From Bacillus mycoides (GTDB taxonomy: Bacteria > Bacillota > Bacilli > Bacillales > Bacillaceae_G): a stretch of 64,000 nt of DNA. Below the pieces are notes generated by a model, which worked only from the letters and a program-made list of their open reading frames with translations, had not been told where the DNA came from and did no database searches. Positions 1 to 7,488 of the stretch are shown here, piece by piece. The position numbers were made by a program, and so were the translations under genes. Location: the NCBI RefSeq assembly GCF_018742245.1, contig NZ_CP036132.1:1917001-1981000 (forward strand), given 5' to 3'. Within the stretch, counting starts at the first letter, position 1. Each line of letters opens with the position of its first letter.

Positions 1-127
1 CAAATCCTTTAGCACCTGTTTTTCTTACATAATCCTTTAAGAAATCAATTCGTTTACGAATTTCTACTTTCGGATCAATTACAGGTTGAACATGTAATGC
101 TTTCATAATTTGTTCTTGTAATGTCAT
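1..127 (-). CDS. nadE: NH3-dependent NAD+ synthetase, N-terminal fragment
   Basis: The reverse strand encodes about 42 residues starting [17 protein letters not shown] and running off the left edge at [14 protein letters not shown] recognise this as the N-terminus of Bacillus NadE, which amidates deamido-NAD with ammonia and ATP in the last step of NAD synthesis. The ATG at 127-125 follows an AGGAGG-type ribosome binding site at about 131-143 on the minus strand. The ATP-binding SGGxDS motif lies outside the window. It is divergent from the permease at 398. Confidence 0.85.
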   Translation of the reverse strand, partial: MTLQEQIMKALHVQPVIDPKVEIRKRIDFLKDYVRKTGAKGF

Positions 128-397
128 TATGTTTTCCTCCTATTCATATTAAAGCGGTAAATAAGTTTATATGTATATTGGAACATACTTCTATCCTTTA
201 TTATTTCGCAAAACTAACGAATATACAATAGAATGCGTGTATGAATATGAATGAAGTTATTATAAATAAATTGTTTTGTATAAGCAATTTTTTTAAACCT
301 TTCAATAATGTAAGGTTTTTGTCATTTGAATCGATGGAAGGTATTTCCGTACTTTACTAATATAAGAGTATAGTTAGTAGAAGGGCGGAGAAGTAGT

Positions 398-2278
398 ATG
401 AACATTAGAGAACTCGCATTTCGAAATGTAACGCGAAATAGACGAACATACTCAGCTTATTTTTTGAGTAGTGCATTTGCCATTATGGCCTTTTTTGTGT
501 ATTCATTTTTTGCGTTCCATCCGGCATTAAGTGCGGGAGAATTAGGACAGTACGTATTCGTAAGTATGTCTTTTGCACAGTCTATTATTTACTTATTTAC
601 ATTCTTCTTTATTTTATATTCAATGGGAATGTTTTTAAAAACGAGAAAGCGTGAACTAGGAATTTTAATGATGCTAGGTATGACGAAATATCAATTAAAG
701 CGTCTTATCTTCTTTGAAAATATTATGATTGGAATAGGGGCAATAATTTTTGGGATTCTTTCAGGTATGTTATTTTCAGGAATATTAATATTTGTAGCCC
801 CGATGATTTTAAAATTAGATATTTCTTTATCCTATTACATACCGATGAAAGCGATTGTTGTAACGAGTATTATGTTTTTCGTATTATTTATGATTATTTC
901 ATTGTTCAGTGCAGGAATGGTTCGTAAAAATAAAATTATGAAATTGTTTAGAGGATCAGCAGAGGCGAAGCCAGAACCGAAAGCATCAATTATTTCTTCT
1001 ATATTAGCAGTAGTATTGCTTAGTGCTGGTTATGCAGGCGCTCTTATGTCACATGGTGCAATGGTATTTATTATGATGATTCCTGTTACAACGGTAGTCA
1101 CTATCGGTACGTATTTGCTGTACAAGCAGTTGAGCGTCTTTATTATTCGATTATGTAAAAAAAGTAAACGTTTCTATTGGACACAGACAAATATTATTAC
1201 TTTGTCAGATTTAGCATACCGTATGAGAGATAATGCAAGGATGTTCTTTATTGTAACAATTATTTCAACAGTAGCATTTTCAGCAATAGGTACATTGGTT
1301 GGGTTTGCTTCGATGACGAAAGAAATTATGGACAGACCAATTGCGTTTCACTATCATTCTAAGCAAGGTAATAGCAATGAGTCACAGCATCTGAAGATTA
1401 TTGACGAAGGATTAAAGAAACATAATATAGCAGCTTCAAAAATAAATATTTCATCGAAGACAACGGAGGAGCAGTCGTTAAGAAACGCCAGTTTTATAAA
1501 AGAATCAGATTATAAGGAGTATGCGAAGTTAACGGGGGAACCGTTCAATACTTTATCAGACAAAGAAGCCTTATTTCTATCAGTAGAAATACCAGGGCCA
1601 CCGATAAAGGAAAGAAAAGAAATTTCTTTCCAAAATGCCAATGAGCCCTTAAATGTGAAAAAAGTTAATGATTCTTCACTAAGTAAAATACTTATGGGTA
1701 ATGTGTATGTAATCTCTAAAAATCAATATGATTCATTACAAGATGGATTTAAAGAAGAAAAAGATTATATGTATAAAACAAAAGGAACGAAAGATGAAAT
1801 TGAGGTTGGTAAAGAGCTTACGAATCAGATTAAGCCTTATCAAGAACATGCAACGTTTAGTGCAGAAGAGTACGATCAAAATCAAAGTTTACAAATCGCA
1901 GGACCCATTTTATTTGTAGGTTTCTTTATTGGTATTGTATTTTTCGTTTGTGCAGGAAGCTTCCTTTACTTCCGCTTATTTTCTGATTTGGAGGACGATA
2001 CTCGTTTATTTGAAATGATTCGAAAAGTTGGATTGACGAGAGGCGAATTATCGAAAGTAGTCACAATCCGCTTAGCGCTTTTATTCTTCGTTCCAGTTGG
2101 AGTTGCAACATTACACGGGGCAGTAGCATTAACTGCGTTAGGACAGATGTTTGAGTACTCACTGTTTAAAGAAAATACAATTGTATTAAGTATTTTTGTA
2201 AGTATTCAAGTTGTATACTTCTTAATTATACGATCTCGTTATTTAAAACAATTGAAAGAAAGATTGAATATTCGTTAA
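398..2278 (+). CDS. BceB/FtsX-type ABC transporter permease
   Basis: A 626-residue membrane protein of the FtsX-like permease class. The start MNIRELAFRNVTRNRRTYSAYF is followed by hydrophobic segments near residues 22-40, 60-80, 105-135, 145-170, 200-225 and 230-250, a hydrophilic presumably extracellular block at about 310-505, and three final segments. This is the architecture of BceB/BcrB-type permeases that handle peptide antibiotics or cell-wall intermediates with a separate ATPase. No ATPase gene lies beside it: the upstream neighbour is divergent nadE and the downstream one an AbrB-like regulator. The ribosome binding site is a modest GGGCGGAG. The substrate is unknown. Confidence 0.8.
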   Translation: MNIRELAFRNVTRNRRTYSAYFLSSAFAIMAFFVYSFFAFHPALSAGELGQYVFVSMSFAQSIIYLFTFFFILYSMGMFLKTRKRELGILMMLGMTKYQLKRLIFFENIMIGIGAIIFGILSGMLFSGILIFVAPMILKLDISLSYYIPMKAIVVTSIMFFVLFMIISLFSAGMVRKNKIMKLFRGSAEAKPEPKASIISSILAVVLLSAGYAGALMSHGAMVFIMMIPVTTVVTIGTYLLYKQLSVFIIRLCKKSKRFYWTQTNIITLSDLAYRMRDNARMFFIVTIISTVAFSAIGTLVGFASMTKEIMDRPIAFHYHSKQGNSNESQHLKIIDEGLKKHNIAASKINISSKTTEEQSLRNASFIKESDYKEYAKLTGEPFNTLSDKEALFLSVEIPGPPIKERKEISFQNANEPLNVKKVNDSSLSKILMGNVYVISKNQYDSLQDGFKEEKDYMYKTKGTKDEIEVGKELTNQIKPYQEHATFSAEEYDQNQSLQIAGPILFVGFFIGIVFFVCAGSFLYFRLFSDLEDDTRLFEMIRKVGLTRGELSKVVTIRLALLFFVPVGVATLHGAVALTALGQMFEYSLFKENTIVLSIFVSIQVVYFLIIRSRYLKQLKERLNIR

Positions 2279-2398
2279 ATGTGTTTTTTTAACTTTTGTA
2301 CTATATTTTCTAAAAAGAGTAAGCCATTACCAAATATATAGTGATAAAATGAAAATAGCGAGGTGAAAAAAATTAATAGAGAGTAAGGGGGGAGTAAC

Positions 2399-2686
2399 AT
2401 GAAAGCAACAGGAATTATTCGAAAAGTAGATGAATTGGGACGGATAGTTATTCCTAAAGAATTACGAGATGTATTAGGAATACAAATTAAATCACCACTT
2501 GAAATTTTTGTAGAAGAAGACAAAGTCATTTTACAAAAATATCAACCTTACAATGCTTGTCAAATAACAGGTGATGTTTCAGACCAAAATATTTCATTAG
2601 CAAATGGAAGCATTACTGTTAGTATAGAAGGCGCAAAACATGTAATAAAAGAAATTGAGCAGTTTTTGAACAAGAGTGAGATTTAG
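2399..2686 (+). CDS. AbrB-family transition-state regulator
   Basis: A 95-residue protein of AbrB/Abh length. Residues 5-30 (GIIRKVDELGRIVIPKELR) are the SpoVT/AbrB swapped-hairpin DNA-binding domain, and the following YNACQ places a Cys at position 54, where AbrB also has one. The C-terminal half (about 55-95) is the multimerisation region. Such proteins repress stationary-phase genes in Bacillus. A strong ribosome binding site (AAGGGGGGAG) precedes the ATG and a hairpin terminator follows. B. cereus group genomes carry several AbrB paralogues, so I do not assign abrB itself. Confidence 0.9.
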   Translation: MKATGIIRKVDELGRIVIPKELRDVLGIQIKSPLEIFVEEDKVILQKYQPYNACQITGDVSDQNISLANGSITVSIEGAKHVIKEIEQFLNKSEI

Positions 2687-2720
2687 TCTTAATTTATTAT
2701 TCTTTTGAAAAACTGAAAAA

Positions 2721-2750
2721 GAAAAGGACCATAATCGGTCCTTTTCTTTT
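2721..2750 (+). terminator. Rho-independent terminator after the AbrB-like gene
   Basis: A 10-bp stem (GAAAAGGACC / GGTCCTTTTC) with a 6-nt loop is followed by a T-rich run. Confidence 0.85.
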
Positions 2751-2866
2751 GTTTATTGAGAAATATTTGAGAGGAAGGGAAATGGAACGAATAAAACGAA
2801 TGTTAAATCTAAACGTATTCAATAGTGGTCTGAAATGAAAATAATACATTTTCAGGAGGGATTACG

Positions 2867-3817
2867 ATGAATAGTAGTACAGCGAATAAACAAAAAGGCA
2901 TTAAATTAATTCCGTTTACTGTAAATAAAGTGGTTGAGCAAGTAAATGAAATTCCACCAGGTGTACAACTGATTCATGCTCCGCAAGTATGGGAAAAGAG
3001 TGCGAAAGGGAAAGATATTGTCGTTGCCGTTTTAGATACAGGTTGTGATATAAATCATGTAGATTTAAAAGATCGTATTATTGGTGGGAGAAATTTCACG
3101 AAAGATTATGAAGGTGATTCGAAAATTTATCTTGATAATAATGGCCATGGTACTCATGTAGCAGGGACAATCGCAGCAACCGAAAACGGAGTGGGTGTAT
3201 TAGGTGTAGCACCACTTGCTAAAATGTTAGTTTTAAAAGTATTAGCTGGAGATGGTTCTGGAAGCTATGAGCAAATTATCGAGGCCATTCATTATGCTGT
3301 AAATTGGAGAGGACCGAATAAAGAGAAAGTGAGAATTATTTCAATGTCACTTGGTGGCCCGCAAGATGTACCAGAGTTACATGAAGCTATTCAAAATGCG
3401 GTAAAACAAGACGTACTTGTCGTATGCGCTGCTGGAAATGATGGAGATTGTAACGATGATACTTCAGAATTAGATTTTCCAGGTGCTTATTCTGAAGTAA
3501 TTGAAGTAGGTGCTGTTAATTTAGAGCGGAAAATTTCATGCTTTAGTAATTCAAATCAAGAAATTGATTTAGTAGCGCCGGGTGATGAAATACTGTCTAC
3601 GTATCCAGAGGGGAAATATGCAGTATTAAGTGGTACTTCAATGGCGACGCCGCATGTCGCTGGGGCGCTAGCACTTCTCATAAAGCAGTGTGAGAGAGAG
3701 TACGGTAGAAAATTATCAGAGCCGGAAATATACGCGCAACTTATAAAAAGGACTGTACCTTTAGGGTATGAACGTACATCTGAAGGGAATGGATTAATAG
3801 ATTTATTAAAAGAATAG
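2867..3817 (+). CDS. isp: Intracellular subtilisin-like serine protease (S8)
   Basis: A 316-residue subtilase without a signal peptide. It begins with a short propeptide containing LIPF (about residues 14-17), matching the LIPY-type N-terminus of Bacillus intracellular serine proteases. The catalytic triad is visible: D57 (VAVLDTGCD), H94 (NNGHGTHVAG) and S258 (SGTSMATPHVAG), with oxyanion N191 (AAGND). Isp enzymes degrade cytoplasmic proteins in stationary phase. An AGGAGG-type site lies just upstream, and a bidirectional terminator follows. Immediately downstream the transposase remnant and the accessory island begin. Confidence 0.92.
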   Translation: MNSSTANKQKGIKLIPFTVNKVVEQVNEIPPGVQLIHAPQVWEKSAKGKDIVVAVLDTGCDINHVDLKDRIIGGRNFTKDYEGDSKIYLDNNGHGTHVAGTIAATENGVGVLGVAPLAKMLVLKVLAGDGSGSYEQIIEAIHYAVNWRGPNKEKVRIISMSLGGPQDVPELHEAIQNAVKQDVLVVCAAGNDGDCNDDTSELDFPGAYSEVIEVGAVNLERKISCFSNSNQEIDLVAPGDEILSTYPEGKYAVLSGTSMATPHVAGALALLIKQCEREYGRKLSEPEIYAQLIKRTVPLGYERTSEGNGLIDLLKE

Positions 3818-3822
3818 TAATA

Positions 3823-3860
3823 CTAAAAACCATCTCATATTTATATGAGATGGTTTTTAG
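3823..3860. terminator. Terminator after isp
   Basis: A near-perfect palindrome with arms CTAAAAACCATCTCATAT and ATATGAGATGGTTTTTAG. It would act on either strand. Confidence 0.85.
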
Positions 3861-3931
3861 TATGGCTCAGTTGCGTTTAGTAGCCAGGGGTCTTCTTCAC
3901 GAAATGTTTTGACACAGATACTTCTATTCTT

Positions 3932-4023
3932 TCTGAAGTAAAAGCTATGCATAGGATTAAAAAAGAAGAGATTGATTTACGGGACCAGTCTGTCCAAAAT
4001 TAGAAAGAATTCATCCATCAATT
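3932..4023 (+). pseudogene. 3' remnant of an IS6/IS240-type transposase
   Basis: The frame from 3932 reads SEVKAMHRIKKEEIDLRD followed by QSVQN, a stop (4001-4003), then KEFIHQLF. This resembles the C-terminus of IS240/IS6-family transposases, which typically ends with a xxGIEaMHxIKK...QSVQNQxxFIHQLFG pattern. Only about 30 codons remain, with an internal stop, so it is dead. It overlaps the 3' end of the ugpC-type gene on the other strand and marks the left edge of the accessory region. No inverted repeat was found. Identification is from memory of the family. Confidence 0.6.
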
Positions 4024-5121
4024 ATTACGTATACGTTGTTCAGTAGCGATATCGAAAAAGTGCGCTTTAGTTAAACTAAAAGCTAATGGAAGTTTATCAG
4101 TAGCTTTAATTTCGGAACGAGCGTTGATTCGCGCAACAAAGTTTTGACTCGAAAGTTTTCCATGAATCATCGTTTCAGCACCTAATAATTCAGCAACTTC
4201 TACTGTAATTTCGACGGTGGATTCAGGAGAAGATTGAAGAACGATTGGTTCATCATGAATGTCTTCGGGACGAATGCCGAGTATGATTTCTTGTCCGTTA
4301 TACCCTTTTTTCTTTAATGTTTTTAGTTGGCCATCTGGTACTTTGAAGCGAATATTCTCTATATAGAAATAGTTATCTTGTAATGTTCCGGTAAAGAAAT
4401 TCATAGCTGGAGAACCAATGAATCCGCCAACAAAAATGTTTTCAGGAGTATCATATACTTCTTTTGGAGTACCCACTTGCTGTATGAGCCCATCCTTCAT
4501 AACAACAAGGCGTGATGCCATTGTCATTGCTTCTGTTTGATCGTGTGTCACATATATAGTGGTCGTATTTAAACGGCGATGAAGTTTAGAGATTTCTGAA
4601 CGCATACTTACACGTAATTTTGCGTCTAAATTGGATAGGGGCTCGTCCATTAAAAATACTTTTGCGTCACGGACGATAGCTCTTCCTAGTGCAACCCGTT
4701 GGCGTTGTCCACCTGATAATGCCTTTGGTTTTCGTTTTAAATAATCTTCAAGCCCTAAGGTTTTCGCCGCCTCTGTTACTCGGCGATTAATTTCATCTTT
4801 TGGAAGTTTGCGTAGTTTCAAGCCAAACGCGATATTATCATAAACAGACATATGTGGGTATAGTGCGTAATTTTGAAATACCATCGCAATGTTGCGATCT
4901 TTTGGAGCGACATCATTCATACGCTCTCCATCAATATAAAATGAACCATTGGAAATATCTTCTAGACCCGCAATCATACGTAGAGTTGTTGATTTTCCAC
5001 ATCCAGAAGGACCGACAAATACGATAAACTCTTTATCTTCAATATGTAAATTAAAATCAGAAACAGCAGTCGTTTTATTATCATAAACTTTAAAAATATG
5101 ATCTAATACAAGTTCTGCCAT
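4018..5121 (-). CDS. ugpC: Sugar ABC transporter ATP-binding protein (UgpC/MsmX type)
   Basis: A 367-residue ATPase of the CUT1 carbohydrate importer class. It shows Walker A GPSGCGKST (about residue 37), Q-loop VFQNYALYPHM, signature LSGGQRQRVALGRA, Walker B VFLMDEPLSNLDAKLR, the His switch YVTHDQTEAM, and a C-terminal OB-fold/TOBE regulatory domain (about 240-365). MsmX-type ATPases energise several sugar importers. The importer operon at 7489-10805 has no ATPase of its own, so this gene is the obvious local partner. It lies on the opposite strand, separated by two regulator genes. The ribosome binding site is AAAAGGAG. Confidence 0.92.
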   Translation of the reverse strand: MAELVLDHIFKVYDNKTTAVSDFNLHIEDKEFIVFVGPSGCGKSTTLRMIAGLEDISNGSFYIDGERMNDVAPKDRNIAMVFQNYALYPHMSVYDNIAFGLKLRKLPKDEINRRVTEAAKTLGLEDYLKRKPKALSGGQRQRVALGRAIVRDAKVFLMDEPLSNLDAKLRVSMRSEISKLHRRLNTTTIYVTHDQTEAMTMASRLVVMKDGLIQQVGTPKEVYDTPENIFVGGFIGSPAMNFFTGTLQDNYFYIENIRFKVPDGQLKTLKKKGYNGQEIILGIRPEDIHDEPIVLQSSPESTVEITVEVAELLGAETMIHGKLSSQNFVARINARSEIKATDKLPLAFSLTKAHFFDIATEQRIRNN

Positions 5122-5524
5122 GATTACTCACTCCTTTTCGTTAATTGATTGAATTATAAGTTTATTTCGGGCGTAGGTAAATTGGCAGAGTGCACAAAAG
5201 AATGAGAGGTTTTTATGCAAGTTTACAAATTTACGATACGAGAAAGCACCTGTAGGACTTAAGTCCACCTTTAGGTATGGAATGAAAGTATCACTTTTGC
5301 GTAGAAAAACATGTTAAAAGGGATTCAAAGTCATGCAAAAGACTCTAAAACAATGGTGTTCTCAGAAAAATGAATATTGTATGAGGTTGCATGGATCAAT
5401 TTCATTTCTTACGTAAAACAATATATATCGTCAAGTACAAGAACCTAAAACATAATGAAAATCCAACACTCTATAAGGTAATAGTACCGTAGCTTATGAA
5501 CCTATATGGCCTTTCATGGGAGTG
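5122..5524. other. 403-bp intergenic region upstream of the ATPase gene
   Basis: No convincing ORF was found. It holds a perfect 12-bp palindrome GGACTTAAGTCC at 5255-5266, a possible operator. It also holds the left arm of an inverted repeat (5504-5515 with 5545-5556) that spans the 3' end of the CdaR-like gene. The promoter of the ATPase gene must lie here, but I could not pick clear -35/-10 boxes. Confidence 0.5.
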
Positions 5525-5556
5525 TCAAGAGATATCTAGAGAAAGAAAGGCCATAT
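5504..5556 (-). repeat. Inverted repeat at the 3' end of the CdaR-like gene
   Basis: Perfect 12-bp arms ATATGGCCTTTC (5504-5515) and GAAAGGCCATAT (5545-5556) are separated by 29 nt. In the minus-strand transcript the hairpin would enclose the stop codon. It could act as a weak terminator or 3' processing block, although there is no T run. Confidence 0.5.
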
Positions 5557-6388
5557 AAACTGCTACTGCACCTTCAAAAGTTTTTATATTAATTCCCGTT
5601 TTTTCAATGAATTTATCAATTCGATACTGCAAAGTATTACGATGTAAATATAATTGTTTAGCTGCAAGAGATACATTTAAGTTACATTGGAAAAATACTT
5701 TAACACTATCTATTAGTTCTTTGTCATTTGAAATATGTGCCAATAATTGATTCGTGTACTTTTTTCTTTCTTCTTTTGGTAATGAGATCATTAATTGATA
5801 AGGGAGCAGTTGTTCAATGTTTGTAATTTTTTGAGATAAATAGGGAGAAAGAATAGAAAATAATTTTCGCTCCCATTGATACAGGCGAGCAATTTCAGTT
5901 GTTTGCGTATAGTGTCTTCCAATAAAGAAGGATAGAGATATAAAAAAATCTGTTTCTAGTGTATCCAAGGCTGTTTGCAATACAGATTTCGGTATATTTT
6001 CTTCTAAGATGAGGACACCTGCTTGCGAAGTTTCCCATATTACTGTAGTGGTAAAAGGAAACATAGATTGTAAAGCATCTTGAAATTCTTCTCTCTCTAC
6101 TATAGGTCGTGTTGTGAAGAAGTGTAAAAAACGAACCGACATTATAGGGATATTATTATTTTTATATAATGCTTCATGCCACGATTTTGCTTTTTCTGTT
6201 TCATAAAATGTATCAGTATGAATGGGCGTTAAGATGGATGAAAGCAATAGATGTTCCCTTTTATGTAATCGAATTTTTCGAATTCCGACTTTGTTTCCTT
6301 CAACTAAAAACCAGCTATAATCTTCAGACAACACGGCTTCATTAATTTTTATATCTGTACCATAATATGTTTTTAATTGTTGAATCAT
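5525..6388 (-). CDS. PucR/CdaR-type transcriptional regulator
   Basis: A 287-residue protein. The C-terminal 60 residues contain the helix-turn-helix of the PucR/CdaR class (HTH_30): LAAKQLYLHRNTLQYRID at about 240-258, followed by FIEKTGINI. The N-terminal 200 residues carry no domain I can name, but they show the alternating pattern of a small ligand-sensing region. Family members respond to sugar acids, amino acids or purines. It sits between the ATPase gene and the AraC-type regulator, all on the minus strand, so it may control ugpC. ATG at 6388 follows AGGAGTG. Confidence 0.75.
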   Translation of the reverse strand: MIQQLKTYYGTDIKINEAVLSEDYSWFLVEGNKVGIRKIRLHKREHLLLSSILTPIHTDTFYETEKAKSWHEALYKNNNIPIMSVRFLHFFTTRPIVEREEFQDALQSMFPFTTTVIWETSQAGVLILEENIPKSVLQTALDTLETDFFISLSFFIGRHYTQTTEIARLYQWERKLFSILSPYLSQKITNIEQLLPYQLMISLPKEERKKYTNQLLAHISNDKELIDSVKVFFQCNLNVSLAAKQLYLHRNTLQYRIDKFIEKTGINIKTFEGAVAVYMAFLSLDIS

Positions 6389-6457
6389 AAGAACACTCCT
6401 CTTTCTAGAATAATAGTAAAAACATATCCAAGAATTATAAATTCATTGCAATTATTC

Positions 6458-7318
6458 TTAAGTTTTTGCACCAGAATCTGGTTTGTTTTTGTTAGAGTTT
6501 ATAGCGTTTCTGTATTGTGAAGGAGGTAGATTCGTTTCTCGTTTAAATGATTGTGCAAAGAATGATTGGGAAGAAAAACCGGTAATGGTTGAAATATTGG
6601 AAATCGAATAGTTGGTAGTTTCCAACAATATTTTACTTTCTCTAATACGGATTTGAATTAAGTATTCAATAGGTGAAACACCGACAAATTTCCTAAAGGA
6701 ATGTGATAGATAATATTTATTGATATGACTGACTTTTGCTAAGGTATCCAGGCTGATATTTTCGCGAAAATGCTGCTTAATATAATTTTTAACAAATTCA
6801 ATATCTTTATTGACTTTTTGAGTAGAGGTTTTCTCCACATTAAAAGCTTTTTTTCTCATCATTTTAAGCAACAAAATTTCTAAAATGTCTTGCATAATCA
6901 ACTCATAATCTTCCTGCTGATTTTCCGCTTCTTCAAGCAATTGCTGAAGGTAAAAGAGACAGGTATTTTTCTCCTGTTTATAATTGTAAATAGTGATCTG
7001 ACCCGGATTTTCTGTAGATGAAAAGGAGAGACCTTGAATACCAAGCGCAATATATTCGAGTGGGTGATTGGTATCAGACTTTTCCGTGTGCTCGACATTC
7101 GGGTTGATGATAATCAAATCATGCTCTTTGACGGGGATTTCTTCTTTGTAAAAGATAAAAGTTCCTTTGCCCTTGGTAATATACAATAGCTCTGTAAAGT
7201 GATGAGCATGATTGGTGCTATGCCAGTATTTATTGTATTTTGATTTTGTTACATAAAGAAGTTTCACTGGAAGATGGTTTCGTTGAAATTGTGGAATCTC
7301 ATACACTTCATTGGACAA
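6458..7318 (-). CDS. AraC-family regulator (cupin sensor), likely activator of the GNB genes
   Basis: A 286-residue AraC-type protein. The N-terminal cupin-like domain (about 20-150) has HAHHFTELLYITKGKGTF followed by NPNVEHTEK. The C-terminal double helix-turn-helix (about 180-278) contains ISLDTLAKVSHINKYYLSHSF, GVSPIEYL and ITGFSSQSFFAQSFKR. The start is TTG at 7318-7316 behind AAGGAG. It is transcribed divergently from the sugar importer operon. The shared intergenic region holds direct half-sites 21 bp apart, the spacing AraC-type dimers use, and the same sites recur before the GH101 and galT genes. I infer that it activates all three units in response to GNB or a derivative. Confidence 0.88.
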   Translation of the reverse strand: MSNEVYEIPQFQRNHLPVKLLYVTKSKYNKYWHSTNHAHHFTELLYITKGKGTFIFYKEEIPVKEHDLIIINPNVEHTEKSDTNHPLEYIALGIQGLSFSSTENPGQITIYNYKQEKNTCLFYLQQLLEEAENQQEDYELIMQDILEILLLKMMRKKAFNVEKTSTQKVNKDIEFVKNYIKQHFRENISLDTLAKVSHINKYYLSHSFRKFVGVSPIEYLIQIRIRESKILLETTNYSISNISTITGFSSQSFFAQSFKRETNLPPSQYRNAINSNKNKPDSGAKT

Positions 7319-7385
7319 ATGAATCTCTCCTTCGTAGACTTTTTATCTATATTATAAAGATTTTAGTGGGATATTCAGTAAAAAG

Positions 7386-7416
7386 CAAGATATCTAAAAA
7401 ACAGAACAAGATGTTT
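7386..7416 (+). promoter_or_regulatory. Predicted AraC-type operator, importer operon
   Basis: Two direct half-sites, CAAGATATCT (7386-7395) and CAAGATGTTT (7407-7416), start exactly 21 bp apart, two helical turns. An A-rich tract lies between them. The second half-site abuts the -35 box. The same element with the same spacing lies upstream of the GH101 gene (18866-18896) and the galT gene (23571-23601). Confidence 0.75.
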
Positions 7417-7417
7417 A

Positions 7418-7446
7418 TTGTGAAAGCGTTATCTATTTTGTATTCT
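7418..7446 (+). promoter_or_regulatory. Predicted promoter of the GNB importer/catabolic operon
   Basis: A weak -35 TTGTGA (7418-7423) and a -10 TATTCT (7441-7446) are separated by 17 bp. The -35 starts 11 bp after the start of the second activator half-site, identical to the two other predicted promoters of this set. Weak boxes fit an activator-dependent promoter. Confidence 0.6.
7421..7434 (+). promoter_or_regulatory. cre site (CcpA binding)
   Basis: TGAAAGCGTTATCT matches the Bacillus cre consensus TGWAARCGYTWNCW at every specified position. It lies between the predicted -35 and -10 boxes, where bound CcpA-HPr(Ser-P) would block RNA polymerase. This predicts glucose repression of the operon. 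Confidence 0.8.
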
Positions 7447-7488
7447 TTAATTATGAAAGGAAGATTAGGAGATGGGGGTAAGATAAAG

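Noticed and set aside
4800..5027. 75-codon plus-strand ORF inside the ATPase gene
   Set aside because: It is fully antisense to strongly conserved Walker and Q-loop coding sequence and shows no ribosome site.
7240..7488. In-frame upstream extension of the sugar-binding lipoprotein
   Set aside because: It would place 83 residues before a clear lipoprotein signal and run through the operator, promoter and cre site; no ribosome site precedes 7240.
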